NCBI GenBank assembly: GCA_964386235.1
Contig: CAYLSH010000033.1
Span: forward strand, 1 to 20,342
Direction of reading: 5' to 3'
Length of the DNA: 20,342 nucleotides
From: RGIG8767 sp964386235
GTDB lineage: Bacteria > Bacillota > Clostridia > Lachnospirales > Lachnospiraceae
In this document: positions 6,881 through 14,897 of the stretch, piece by piece
Layout of the letters: each line of letters starts with the position of its first letter
How positions within the stretch are numbered: position 1 is the first letter of the stretch
The notes under the pieces: model-generated
Seen by the model: only the letters and a program-made list of their open reading frames with translations
The model's database searches: none
Told to the model about the DNA's origin: nothing
Translations under genes and position numbers: made by a program

Positions 6881-8052
6881 TTTATATCCTCCTGTTTTTT
6901 CTTTATGCTGAACACAACCCCGCTCTTAGGGTAAACCCATTCATCACGAATGGCTATATCATACAAACCTGCTCTCTCTATGCATGCACCCACATTGGTC
7001 TGGGTATCTTTATTTAGATAAGAATACATGGTAACGTCCATATCAGCCGGTTTATATTTTAATTTGATATGAGGCGCTCTGGTCGGATCGACCAAAGTCA
7101 CTTCAAAATAGGTATTCCACAGTCTGGGCATTTTAAAATAAATGCTTACCGCATGCTCACAAACCGTTTCTCTGTGGTCAAAGTCAATCTCGAATTCCAA
7201 AATAATGCCATGTTCCTTCCTTTTGACCTGAACCAGATTATTCTCCTCATTTGAACTGTTGTCAATACGCAGGATTGGCATGAACAGAGCGTCGATTACC
7301 TCCGTCAGCTTTTCTTTCGGAATCTGATTGATAAAATCCACCACTTCCTGTCCAACGATAAGATCTTCGTTAAAAATACATTTGCAGAATTCCTCATCAT
7401 TGCCGGTTTCCAGCAAGCCGTCATCGAGACTGTTTTTATCGTAGGCAAACCCGATACTAACCCGGTTGCTTTTCAGACCGTTTACCTCCGGCGCCAGGTA
7501 TTTCATGGTGAATCGAAACTCTTCATCAATCAGATAATACTTGTCCCTGCCACCCGGAAAATGGAAAGCCGCATATTCCGGCGTCAGTTCCGGTTCCAGA
7601 TGAATAATGTAATCAAAACTCTTCCGTATTCTGGAAGTATAAGATTTATCAATATATTTGTCCACATTTGTGGTAACCATTTCCACCACATCTTCGTCCT
7701 TTAACATGGACGCAATCGTTGACTTGAGAAATAATCGTTTATCCTTATCATCAAAGGCATCCATAACCTCCGGTTCTCCCATCAGCGTCTTGGCGATCTG
7801 CTGTGAAGTTTCCCGGGTCTGCGCCTCTAACGTCAGCTTATTATAGAGGATATCAAATACGCAAAAGCCTCCGAATACGCCGATCAGATTGCCCACCACA
7901 CTGTCCACAAAATCCAGGATGGTGTATTCCCTAAACTGTGTAAGGATAATATATCCTACCACAATAACCAAAGCAGCAACCAGAAAACAGATGGTCGTTG
8001 CTGACCAGCCGTCTGTTTTAATTTTTTTCTTCGGATCCTTAGAGTTCTCCAC
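6877..8052 (-). CDS. Two-TM membrane protein of unknown function
   Basis: I do not recognise this 391-residue protein. It has a Lys-rich N-terminus, two hydrophobic helices (about 18-38 and 47-68) and an amphipathic helical stretch (about 70-135). A large soluble, probably cytoplasmic, region follows. Its C-terminal 150 residues look beta-rich with alternating hydrophobic and charged strands (GIILEFEIDF, TYFEVTLVDP, GVVFSIKKK). No catalytic motif, P-loop or metal-binding cluster stands out. The start is GTG at 8052, with GGAGG 9 nt upstream. It overlaps the dipeptidase gene by 14 nt and the hydratase by 4 nt, so it is likely translated in step with both. A role as membrane scaffold or sensor for the neighbouring enzymes is inference. 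Confidence 0.75.
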   Translation of the reverse strand: MENSKDPKKKIKTDGWSATTICFLVAALVIVVGYIILTQFREYTILDFVDSVVGNLIGVFGGFCVFDILYNKLTLEAQTRETSQQIAKTLMGEPEVMDAFDDKDKRLFLKSTIASMLKDEDVVEMVTTNVDKYIDKSYTSRIRKSFDYIIHLEPELTPEYAAFHFPGGRDKYYLIDEEFRFTMKYLAPEVNGLKSNRVSIGFAYDKNSLDDGLLETGNDEEFCKCIFNEDLIVGQEVVDFINQIPKEKLTEVIDALFMPILRIDNSSNEENNLVQVKRKEHGIILEFEIDFDHRETVCEHAVSIYFKMPRLWNTYFEVTLVDPTRAPHIKLKYKPADMDVTMYSYLNKDTQTNVGACIERAGLYDIAIRDEWVYPKSGVVFSIKKKQEDIK

Positions 8053-8740
8053 GTATTATTTCCTCCCTCGTAAATATTCCTTTGTACATTGCGGGCTTTG
8101 CGTTATAAAAAGCCCAGAACCGGTCTCCGTAATCATAATGCCACCATTCGGAGGGCAGATTGGTAAATCCGGAGTCTGTCATGATTCCGTATAAAAGCCG
8201 TCTGTTTTCCCGTATGTCGGATTCTGTCCGGTCTTCATAGTAAGCGGTATGGGTTCTTTCCGTGAATTCATCAAACTTCGCCCCCATATCCAGTTCCCTT
8301 CCCCGCTCATCCAATATCGTCAGGTCAATGGCACCTCCCGTTGTATGAACGGGCGGAAAAGCAATATCTGCAACCGGATCCGAAACAAATTTTCTGATGA
8401 CATTTTCTCTTTCCTGTTGCGTAGCGTTTTCCAGTTTGAACTCCTGTACAATTTTGTCATAATACACTTCATAAAGTTCCTTCTGAAGTGCAAAAGGTCT
8501 CCATGCATCCCAGATACGGAAGCGGTATCCATCCGGCAGTTTATCCGCTGCTTTCATCAGATGTTCATACGCTTCTTTTCTCAGGTAGCACGTTTTTTCT
8601 GCCTTTGTCATCCCCAGTATGGGATATTGCATTTTTATATCCAGTTTTTCACCGGAATGAATCTCCACCATGGCGGAGGGAATAAATCCTGTTTGTTTAT
8701 ACGCCGACGGTTGTTCGCACTCCGGAATGGCTCCCATCAT
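8039..8740 (-). CDS. D-alanyl-D-alanine dipeptidase (VanX/DdpX family, peptidase M15D)
   Basis: A zinc dipeptidase expected to cleave D-Ala-D-Ala in the cytoplasm; no signal peptide is present. All VanX hallmarks are visible in the 233 residues: the WRP arginine (R81), zinc ligands H132 and D139 in VHTTGGAID, and catalytic E198 with ligand H201 in SEWWHYDYGDRFW. In vanHAX operons the enzyme removes D-Ala-D-Ala so that D-Ala-D-Lac is used. In E. coli, DdpX releases D-alanine as a nutrient from wall turnover. Here it directly follows a D-Ala-D-Ala-type ligase, sharing an ATGA overlap, with no VanH or VanA-type ligase nearby. Recycling or balancing of the dipeptide pool therefore seems likelier than glycopeptide resistance. 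Confidence 0.88.
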   Translation of the reverse strand: MMGAIPECEQPSAYKQTGFIPSAMVEIHSGEKLDIKMQYPILGMTKAEKTCYLRKEAYEHLMKAADKLPDGYRFRIWDAWRPFALQKELYEVYYDKIVQEFKLENATQQERENVIRKFVSDPVADIAFPPVHTTGGAIDLTILDERGRELDMGAKFDEFTERTHTAYYEDRTESDIRENRRLLYGIMTDSGFTNLPSEWWHYDYGDRFWAFYNAKPAMYKGIFTREEIIRGEL

Positions 8741-9918
8741 AGTTTGCCCCCTTTGGCTCCTCCAAAGCCCGCCGTGTTCAGAATATTGGTGTCAAAAGTA
8801 AAGGTAAGGCTGTTCTCGGTACGCTCCCTCTTAAGTGCAAGCGTAATCATCCGGTCAAGCAGTTCTTTGTAAGGGATCCCGATCGGTTCCCACAGATAAA
8901 ATGCCAGTGATCCCGGAATGGTATTGATCTCGTTAAAATATAACGCATCCGTTTCTTCATCGATCATAAAATCAATGCGGGAAACGCCGTTACAACCCAA
9001 TGCTTTAAATGACTTAACCGCCATATCACGGATTTCTTCCCTTTTCTCGGAAGATAACTCTGCCGGGATCTTGCGGGATACGCTTGCCATCCCCTTCGAT
9101 CCGCTTCCTTTTGCATTGCTGACGTATTTGTCTTCATAACTTAAAATATCCTTGGTATGGAGGGGTTCTTCACACTCAGAGGCAATTGCCTCATTTTCAT
9201 CCCCTAAAACAGAGCAGTTAATCTCTCGCAATGCAGTGATGGCATGTTCTACCAGCACCTTCGTTGCATACCGGAAAGCGTCGTCTATGGCGTCCACAAA
9301 TTCCACTCTTGTTTTTGCCACGTTGATACCGACACTGGAGCCGAGATTTACGGGTTTTACGATAACGGGATAACCCAGGGACTGCTCCACGGTTTCGATG
9401 AGGGTATTCATATCCGCATAATCCGAAAGGGTAAACAGTTTTGCATCCAGAACCGGAACGCCCGCTCCCTTTAGCACTTCTTTCATAATGAATTTATCCA
9501 TTCCAATCGCCGATGCCGTTACATCACAGCCGACAAAAGGAATACCAAGTGTCTTCAGATACCCCTGCAGTGCGCCGTCCTCCACATTGGTTCCGTGTAC
9601 AATGGGGAACGCCACATCAATGGTTATTTTTCTATTTTTACCGAATTTACGGACGGGATAAGATACCAGACTGACTTCTTTCCCATCATTTACCATGATC
9701 ACTCTCTGTGATTTTGCAAGCAAAGCATCAATGTCCCTGTAGGATTCGATTTTGCCGATCTCATCCCCCACATACATTTCATTATTCTTTGTCATATAAA
9801 CCGGAATTACGTCGTATTTTTCCGTATCCATGCTAAGAAACGCCTGAATACCCGAGATTACGGAAACCTCATGTTCAACGCTTTTTCCTCCAAATATCAT
9901 GGCAACTTTTCGCTTCAT
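8737..9918 (-). CDS. ddl: D-alanine--D-alanine ligase family protein
   Basis: An ATP-grasp ligase joining two D-alanines. Conserved elements in the 393 residues are GGKSVEHEVS (10-19, with E15), the serine loop GSSVGI (193-198), SRIDF (R314) and the Mg-binding NEINTIPG (329-336). The omega-loop region reads YEDKY (261-265), resembling the Lys-Tyr of D-Ala-D-Ala ligases rather than the His-type D-Ala-D-Lac enzymes. The product is thus probably D-Ala-D-Ala. The HGTNVEDG motif and the C-terminal NTIPGSLAFYLWEP differ from classical DdlA/DdlB, so this is a divergent clade. The start has a perfect AGGAGG 8 nt upstream. It lies 12 nt after the Mur ligase gene and overlaps the dipeptidase start by 4 nt. 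The organism may have another housekeeping Ddl elsewhere, which cannot be seen here. Confidence 0.88.
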   Translation of the reverse strand: MKRKVAMIFGGKSVEHEVSVISGIQAFLSMDTEKYDVIPVYMTKNNEMYVGDEIGKIESYRDIDALLAKSQRVIMVNDGKEVSLVSYPVRKFGKNRKITIDVAFPIVHGTNVEDGALQGYLKTLGIPFVGCDVTASAIGMDKFIMKEVLKGAGVPVLDAKLFTLSDYADMNTLIETVEQSLGYPVIVKPVNLGSSVGINVAKTRVEFVDAIDDAFRYATKVLVEHAITALREINCSVLGDENEAIASECEEPLHTKDILSYEDKYVSNAKGSGSKGMASVSRKIPAELSSEKREEIRDMAVKSFKALGCNGVSRIDFMIDEETDALYFNEINTIPGSLAFYLWEPIGIPYKELLDRMITLALKRERTENSLTFTFDTNILNTAGFGGAKGGKL

Positions 9919-9930
9919 TCCCTTATCCTC

Positions 9931-11493
9931 CTAATAATTATCGGGCAAATCATTTTCCAGAAGAATGTACTTATGCCCCTGCCCTTTTATGGTATAAGCA
10001 TATGACACAGCCTCCTGCAATTTGTCAAACACCTTGCACTTTTCTTCCGAAAAACCTTTGCTCAGTGCACCTTTTTTTATCGGTTCCGTGTGTTTTTTCC
10101 CGACTAATAATATATAATCACAACAATCCGCAGCATAGGTGCCGAATTTGTAGTTATATTCCTCTTCTTTTTCCCCAAGTTCAACCATACCGGGGGTAAT
10201 CAGGATCCGGATGCCGTCAAACATCGCCAGCGTTTCCACCGCCGCCTTGGATCCGACCGGATTGGAATTGTACGCATCGTCAATAATCGTCACCAGTCCG
10301 TGCTCCCTAATCTGCATACGGTGTTCCACAGGTCTGATTTTCCGGACCGGAATCCGCATTTCCTGTAAGGTCATTCCCATCCGGTGTGCCACGGCAATCG
10401 CTCCCACCACATTGATTACATTGTAAGAACCAATCAGTTTCATCTGAAAGCGGGCCGTTTCCCCATCCGGTGCAACCACCGTAAACTCCGTACCAAACTG
10501 AGAAACCGTGACATCTTTTGCACAGTAACCCTCCCCATTCTGTTCCGCATAGTAAAAGATCTTATTGGTGTATCCGGCTGCCTTTTCCTGAATATACTCA
10601 TTGTCGCCGTTTAAAAAGATCATTCCGTTCTTTGGAAGGGCATCCGCAAGTTCAAACTTCGTATTCTGGATATTCTGCATGGTAAAAAAAGTTTCCAGGT
10701 GCTGGGGGCCCACGGATGTGATAATCCCGCAATCCGGATGCACAAGGTCACAGATCTCCTTAATATCCCCAACCCGTCTTGCACCCATTTCACAGATAAA
10801 AATATCGTGTGTAGGCTTTAAATAACTTCGGATCGTTCTGGTTACACCCAGTGTCGTATTAAAATTACCGGGCGTAATCAACACATTGTATTTTTCCTGA
10901 AGCAGGGTCTGAAGATAATATTTCATACTGGTTTTTCCGTAACTGCCGGTTACACCGATGATTTTCAGTCCGGAATGATGGCGGAGTATCTTACGCGCAT
11001 CGTTTATATAATGTCTGTTGATAAGTGCTTCCAGCGGATGATTGAGCACATTTGCCACCAGATTAAGAAACCACTGTGCCGATACACAAAGGATGCACAC
11101 GCCGGACAGCATCGGTATTCCCGTACCGACAGCCGTGAGGATAAAGGCAGCAAGTATCATAAGAATTATGGTTGCCATCATCCTTTTTACTCTCGGCGTA
11201 TATACCAACGGCTTTTTCGTATTTATTCTTCTCAAGGCGCGATACACCAGAATCACCATAAGCAATGTCAGGTCAATCACGATGTCCAATATCCATGTCC
11301 GAAAAAAGAGACGCAGGATACCCAAAATCATGCCAAATCCGAGCAGCCACTGCTGCCTTGCGTTCTTTTTCAGCCAGTTTCTATGTTCATCATTTTTGTA
11401 TCCGTTTAACTGAAACATGTGCATATTATGGCGCATGGTCAGCATCAGCGCATATACGGACAAAATAATGGTTATAACAGTACTGATTACCAT
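9931..11493 (-). CDS. Membrane-anchored Mur ligase (MurF-like) with N-terminal multi-helix domain
   Basis: A 520-residue protein with about five predicted membrane helices in the first 150 residues (near 4-22, 50-66, 69-88, 107-124, 128-150), followed by a Mur ligase core. The core shows the ATP loop GVTGSYGKTS (180-189), EMG (235-237), the His/Arg region PVEHRM (388-393) and DDAYNSNP (405-412). The last matches the MurF-type D-x-Y-N-x-N-P signature. MurF adds D-Ala-D-Ala to UDP-MurNAc-tripeptide. Canonical MurF is soluble, with an N-terminal substrate-binding domain that appears to be replaced here by membrane helices. The immediate neighbour is a D-Ala-D-Ala ligase, which supports a dipeptide-adding function. 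The start ATG sits after AGGAG that overlaps the end of the hydrolase gene; the gap between the two genes is one nucleotide. Confidence 0.87.
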   Translation of the reverse strand: MVISTVITIILSVYALMLTMRHNMHMFQLNGYKNDEHRNWLKKNARQQWLLGFGMILGILRLFFRTWILDIVIDLTLLMVILVYRALRRINTKKPLVYTPRVKRMMATIILMILAAFILTAVGTGIPMLSGVCILCVSAQWFLNLVANVLNHPLEALINRHYINDARKILRHHSGLKIIGVTGSYGKTSMKYYLQTLLQEKYNVLITPGNFNTTLGVTRTIRSYLKPTHDIFICEMGARRVGDIKEICDLVHPDCGIITSVGPQHLETFFTMQNIQNTKFELADALPKNGMIFLNGDNEYIQEKAAGYTNKIFYYAEQNGEGYCAKDVTVSQFGTEFTVVAPDGETARFQMKLIGSYNVINVVGAIAVAHRMGMTLQEMRIPVRKIRPVEHRMQIREHGLVTIIDDAYNSNPVGSKAAVETLAMFDGIRILITPGMVELGEKEEEYNYKFGTYAADCCDYILLVGKKHTEPIKKGALSKGFSEEKCKVFDKLQEAVSYAYTIKGQGHKYILLENDLPDNY

Positions 11494-11494
11494 T

Positions 11495-12271
11495 CTAATC
11501 TCCTACCTGAAAATATGATTTCATAATATTTCTAAAAATATCCGGCCGTTCAAGAAAGGCAAAATGGCCGCAACCGCTTAATACCGCAAGCCCCGCATTC
11601 GGAATGCTTTTTTCCATGATTTTAGCATCCTCAATGGGCGTAGCCGTATCTTTATCGCCCCAGATTAACAGCGTATCCTGTTTGATCTTAGGCAGAAGAT
11701 GCTGTAAGTCCTCATTGACCGCCAATACAAGGCACTGACGCATCATGGGAGAGGCATTTTTATAATCCGCCGATCCCTGTCTGCTTCTCCAGTCATCCAC
11801 CAGTTCCGGAAATAGGGCATAAACCACTTTGACATTCAGAATCTTTTTAAGAATTTTGTATCTTTTCACCTTTGCTTTCTGCCAAAAAGACTTTTGGGGC
11901 ACGATTCCCGCACTGTCCATCAATACTATGCGTTCAATCGTAAAGGGAAGTTTCTCCCTCGAAGCCAGTTTAATAATCACCCTTCCCCCATAGGAATGTC
12001 CGATCAGCGTTGCACGGTCAATCGCAAGAGTCTCCATCAGTTTGCAGAAAAAATCCGCATAGGCATCCACATTCCAGGCTTCGCGAGGTTCATCGCTCCC
12101 GCCAAAACCCGGAAAATCAAACTGAATCACCCTGTAACCGGAGTGTATACAGTCTGCCACGGAATCATAAATCCCCAGATCCGTGCCCCAGCCCTGAAGA
12201 ATCACAACCGTCCGTTCTCCGGTACCGCTTATCTTATAGCATATATTATATCCATCAACTTCTATATTCAT
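11495..12271 (-). CDS. Alpha/beta hydrolase
   Basis: A 258-residue cytoplasmic alpha/beta-hydrolase fold protein without a signal peptide. The catalytic triad is readable: nucleophile S93 in GHSYGG, acid D208 in WGDKDTATP and H236 in GCGHF. The oxyanion-hole region is QGWG (26-29). The substrate is not predictable; esterase, thioesterase or amidase activity is possible. It is the first gene of the six-gene unit, 36 nt downstream of glycogen phosphorylase. No convincing terminator or promoter lies in between, so read-through is possible. Its own ribosome binding site is weak (AGAGAA). It is followed after one nucleotide by the Mur ligase, so a role in envelope precursor metabolism is a contextual inference. 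Confidence 0.88.
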   Translation of the reverse strand: MNIEVDGYNICYKISGTGERTVVILQGWGTDLGIYDSVADCIHSGYRVIQFDFPGFGGSDEPREAWNVDAYADFFCKLMETLAIDRATLIGHSYGGRVIIKLASREKLPFTIERIVLMDSAGIVPQKSFWQKAKVKRYKILKKILNVKVVYALFPELVDDWRSRQGSADYKNASPMMRQCLVLAVNEDLQHLLPKIKQDTLLIWGDKDTATPIEDAKIMEKSIPNAGLAVLSGCGHFAFLERPDIFRNIMKSYFQVGD

Positions 12272-12307
12272 AAAATTCTCTGAAAGAAAAACTTCTTTCC
12301 TTTCTAA

Positions 12308-14791
12308 TTACTTTTTCAGCACTACCTTATCCAGATGCCAGATCTCATCCACATACTCCTGAATCGTACGGTCGGATGTGAACTTGCCGCAGCAGGCAAC
12401 ATTTAAGATCGCACTCTTTGCCCATGCCGCATCATCCTTATAGAAGTTCTCAATACGCTTCTGTGCGTCCGCATAGGAGCGGAAATCCTTTAAGATGAAG
12501 TAACGGTCTGCCACATCGGTATCCATTGTATTTAATAAAGAATTATACAGCGGGCGGAACAATTCCGTGTCCTCTGCATAAGTGCCGTTTACTAACTGCA
12601 TCAGTACCTGACGGATATCGGCATCGTTATTAAAGATCTCCATCGGATCGTAATTTTTATTCTTTTCATAAGCAATGACTTCATCCGAACTCAGTCCGAA
12701 AATCACTGCATTTTCCGCACCGACTTCTTCTACGATCTCGACATTGGCTCCATCCATCGTTCCCAGAGTAAGGGCACCGTTTAACATGAACTTCATGTTA
12801 CCGGTTCCGGAAGCTTCCTTGCTTGCCGTAGAGATCTGTTCGGATACATCCGCTGCCGCAAAGATCCATTCTGCATTGGATACACGGTAATTTTCAATAA
12901 ATACCACCTTGATCTTACCCTGAATGGAGGCATCGTTGTTGATCACATCCGCAACGGAATTGATCAGTTTGATCGTTAACTTCGCATTGCGGTAGCCCGC
13001 TGCAGCTTTTGCCCCAAAAATAAAGGTTCGCGGATAAAAATCCATCTCCGGATGCTCTTTGATCTGATTGTAAAGATACATCACATGAAGAATATTCAGA
13101 AGCTGTCTCTTGTATTCATGCAGTCTCTTGACCTGAACATCAAAAATGGAGCGTGGATCCACTTCCACACCATTGTGTTCCAATATATATTGTGCAAGAC
13201 GTACTTTATTCTGATACTTGATGTTCATAAACTCCTGTCTTGCTTTTTTATCATCCGCAAATACTTTTAAACGGCTCATCTGGCTTAAATCCGTGATCCA
13301 TTCTGCCCCGATGTGGTCCGTTACCCAGTCTGCAAGCAGAGGATTGCCGTGAAGTAAAAATCTTCTCTGGGTAATGCCGTTTGTCTTATTGTTGAATTTC
13401 TCCGGCATCATTTCATAGAAATCTTTTAATTCCTGATTCTTCAAAATCTCCGTATGCAGTCTCGCCACACCGTTAACGGAAAATCCGGCTACAATCGCAA
13501 GATGCGCCATCTTTACCTGACCATCGTATATGATTGCCATTTTACGGATCTTATCCTGTGTGACACCCGTGTCATACGGATAGCGGTTTTCAATCTCAAT
13601 CACAAACCTGCGGTTGATCTCCTCCACGATCTGGTATACACGGGGAAGAAGTCTGGAAAAGAGCTCAATCGGCCATTTTTCCAAGGCTTCTGCCATAATG
13701 GTATGATTGGTGTAAGCACAGGTCCTGGTTGTGACATCCCACGCCTCATCCCAGGAAAGTTCATACTCATCCATTAATATACGCATCAACTCTGCCACTG
13801 CCACCGTGGGATGGGTATCATTTAACTGGAAAGTTACTTTTTCATGTAATTTGCGGACATCATCATGCTTACGCATATACTTTGCCACTGCTTCCTGTAC
13901 GGATGCGGAAATAAAGAAATACTGCTGTTTTAAACGAAGTTCCTTGCCGGCATAGTGATTGTCATTCGGGTACAGAACTTCTACAATATTGCGGGCAAGA
14001 TTTTCCTGCTCCACCGCCTTCTGGTAGTCGCCCTTGTCAAAAGAATCCAGCTGGAAGCATTCCACCGGCTCCGCATCCCAGATACGAAGCGTATTGACAA
14101 TGCCATTGCCATAGCCCACGATCGGCAGATCAAATGGAACAGCTTTTACTGCCTGATAATTCTCCTGTGTGAAAACACTTCTGCCCTTCTCGTCCGTAGA
14201 AACACGGATATAGCCGCCAAATTTAACAATCTTAGTGTATTCCGGGCGGCGAAGTTCAAACGGATTGCCGTTTTCTAACCAGTGATCCGGCACTTCTATC
14301 TGATAGCCGTCGCGGATCTGCTGTTTGAACATACCATAGCGATAGCGGATCCCGCAGCCATATGCAGGATATCCCAGTGTTGCAAGGGAATCCAAAAAGC
14401 AGGCAGCCAGTCTTCCCAGACCACCGTTACCAAGTGCTGCATCCGGTTCCTGATCTTCGATCAGATTCAGATCCACACCCAGTTCGTCCAGACACTCTGC
14501 CACATCCTTATATGCCTTTAAATTGATCAGGTTGTTGCCCATCGCACGTCCCATTAAAAACTCCATGGACATGTAATACACCATCTTGGGATCTTCTTCC
14601 TCAAATGCCTTCTGCGTCTCCATCCAGTTGTCCACGATCACATCCTTGATCGCATAGGAAACCGCCTGAAAGATCTGTTGCGGTGTCGCCTCTTCCATAT
14701 TCTTACGATACAATGTTTTGACATTGTACAGAACACTGCGTTTAAACTTTTCCTTGTCAAAATCAGACAGTTCCATTGTTTTCTTTTTCAT
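12308..14791 (-). CDS. glgP: Glycogen/starch/maltodextrin phosphorylase
   Basis: A PLP-dependent phosphorylase that releases glucose-1-phosphate from alpha-1,4-glucans in storage polysaccharide breakdown. The 827-residue length is typical of GT35. Visible signatures include GNGGLGRLAACFLDS (about 121-135), NDTHPTVAVAELMR (about 324-337), and the PLP site EASGTGNMKFMLNGALTLGT with the cofactor lysine near 667. The proposed start is the ATG at 14791 (MKKKTMELSD), which has AGAGGGA about 5 nt upstream. An alternative GTG at 14878 would add 29 residues of no family character and run through a perfect hairpin. It is separated from ileS by about 106 nt holding that hairpin. Confidence 0.95.
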   Translation of the reverse strand: MKKKTMELSDFDKEKFKRSVLYNVKTLYRKNMEEATPQQIFQAVSYAIKDVIVDNWMETQKAFEEEDPKMVYYMSMEFLMGRAMGNNLINLKAYKDVAECLDELGVDLNLIEDQEPDAALGNGGLGRLAACFLDSLATLGYPAYGCGIRYRYGMFKQQIRDGYQIEVPDHWLENGNPFELRRPEYTKIVKFGGYIRVSTDEKGRSVFTQENYQAVKAVPFDLPIVGYGNGIVNTLRIWDAEPVECFQLDSFDKGDYQKAVEQENLARNIVEVLYPNDNHYAGKELRLKQQYFFISASVQEAVAKYMRKHDDVRKLHEKVTFQLNDTHPTVAVAELMRILMDEYELSWDEAWDVTTRTCAYTNHTIMAEALEKWPIELFSRLLPRVYQIVEEINRRFVIEIENRYPYDTGVTQDKIRKMAIIYDGQVKMAHLAIVAGFSVNGVARLHTEILKNQELKDFYEMMPEKFNNKTNGITQRRFLLHGNPLLADWVTDHIGAEWITDLSQMSRLKVFADDKKARQEFMNIKYQNKVRLAQYILEHNGVEVDPRSIFDVQVKRLHEYKRQLLNILHVMYLYNQIKEHPEMDFYPRTFIFGAKAAAGYRNAKLTIKLINSVADVINNDASIQGKIKVVFIENYRVSNAEWIFAAADVSEQISTASKEASGTGNMKFMLNGALTLGTMDGANVEIVEEVGAENAVIFGLSSDEVIAYEKNKNYDPMEIFNNDADIRQVLMQLVNGTYAEDTELFRPLYNSLLNTMDTDVADRYFILKDFRSYADAQKRIENFYKDDAAWAKSAILNVACCGKFTSDRTIQEYVDEIWHLDKVVLKK

Positions 14792-14821
14792 ATATGTCCC
14801 TCTTCCTCTAGTATTGCGCAA

Positions 14822-14847
14822 ACACCGGCTCTTTTCTGAGCCGGTGT
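14822..14847 (-). terminator. Perfect hairpin between ileS and glgP (weak terminator or attenuator)
   Basis: ACACCGGCTC and GAGCCGGTGT form a 10-bp perfect stem with a 6-nt loop. On the minus strand only three T residues follow (GTTTGCGC). Termination after ileS is plausible but probably leaky. Two smaller palindromes precede it (CCTACC/GGTAGG near 14859-14871 and TACACG/CGTGTA at 14874-14889), so the leader is highly structured. Confidence 0.5.
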
Positions 14848-14897
14848 CCGTCGCTATTCCTACCCGGTAGGTATACACGTCATCGTGTACATAGCCT

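Noticed and set aside
8039..9918. Vancomycin-resistance (vanHAX-type) cluster
   Set aside because: No VanH dehydrogenase, VanR/VanS or His-type D-Ala-D-Lac ligase is present. The ligase loop reads YEDKY, like D-Ala-D-Ala enzymes.
13454..14521. Plus-strand open frames antisense to glycogen phosphorylase
   Set aside because: They are shadows of a strongly conserved enzyme gene, with no initiation signals and no protein-family character.
14792..14878. N-terminally extended glycogen phosphorylase from GTG 14878
   Set aside because: The extension runs through a perfect GC-rich hairpin and resembles no phosphorylase N-terminus. The ATG at 14791 has AGAGGGA upstream.
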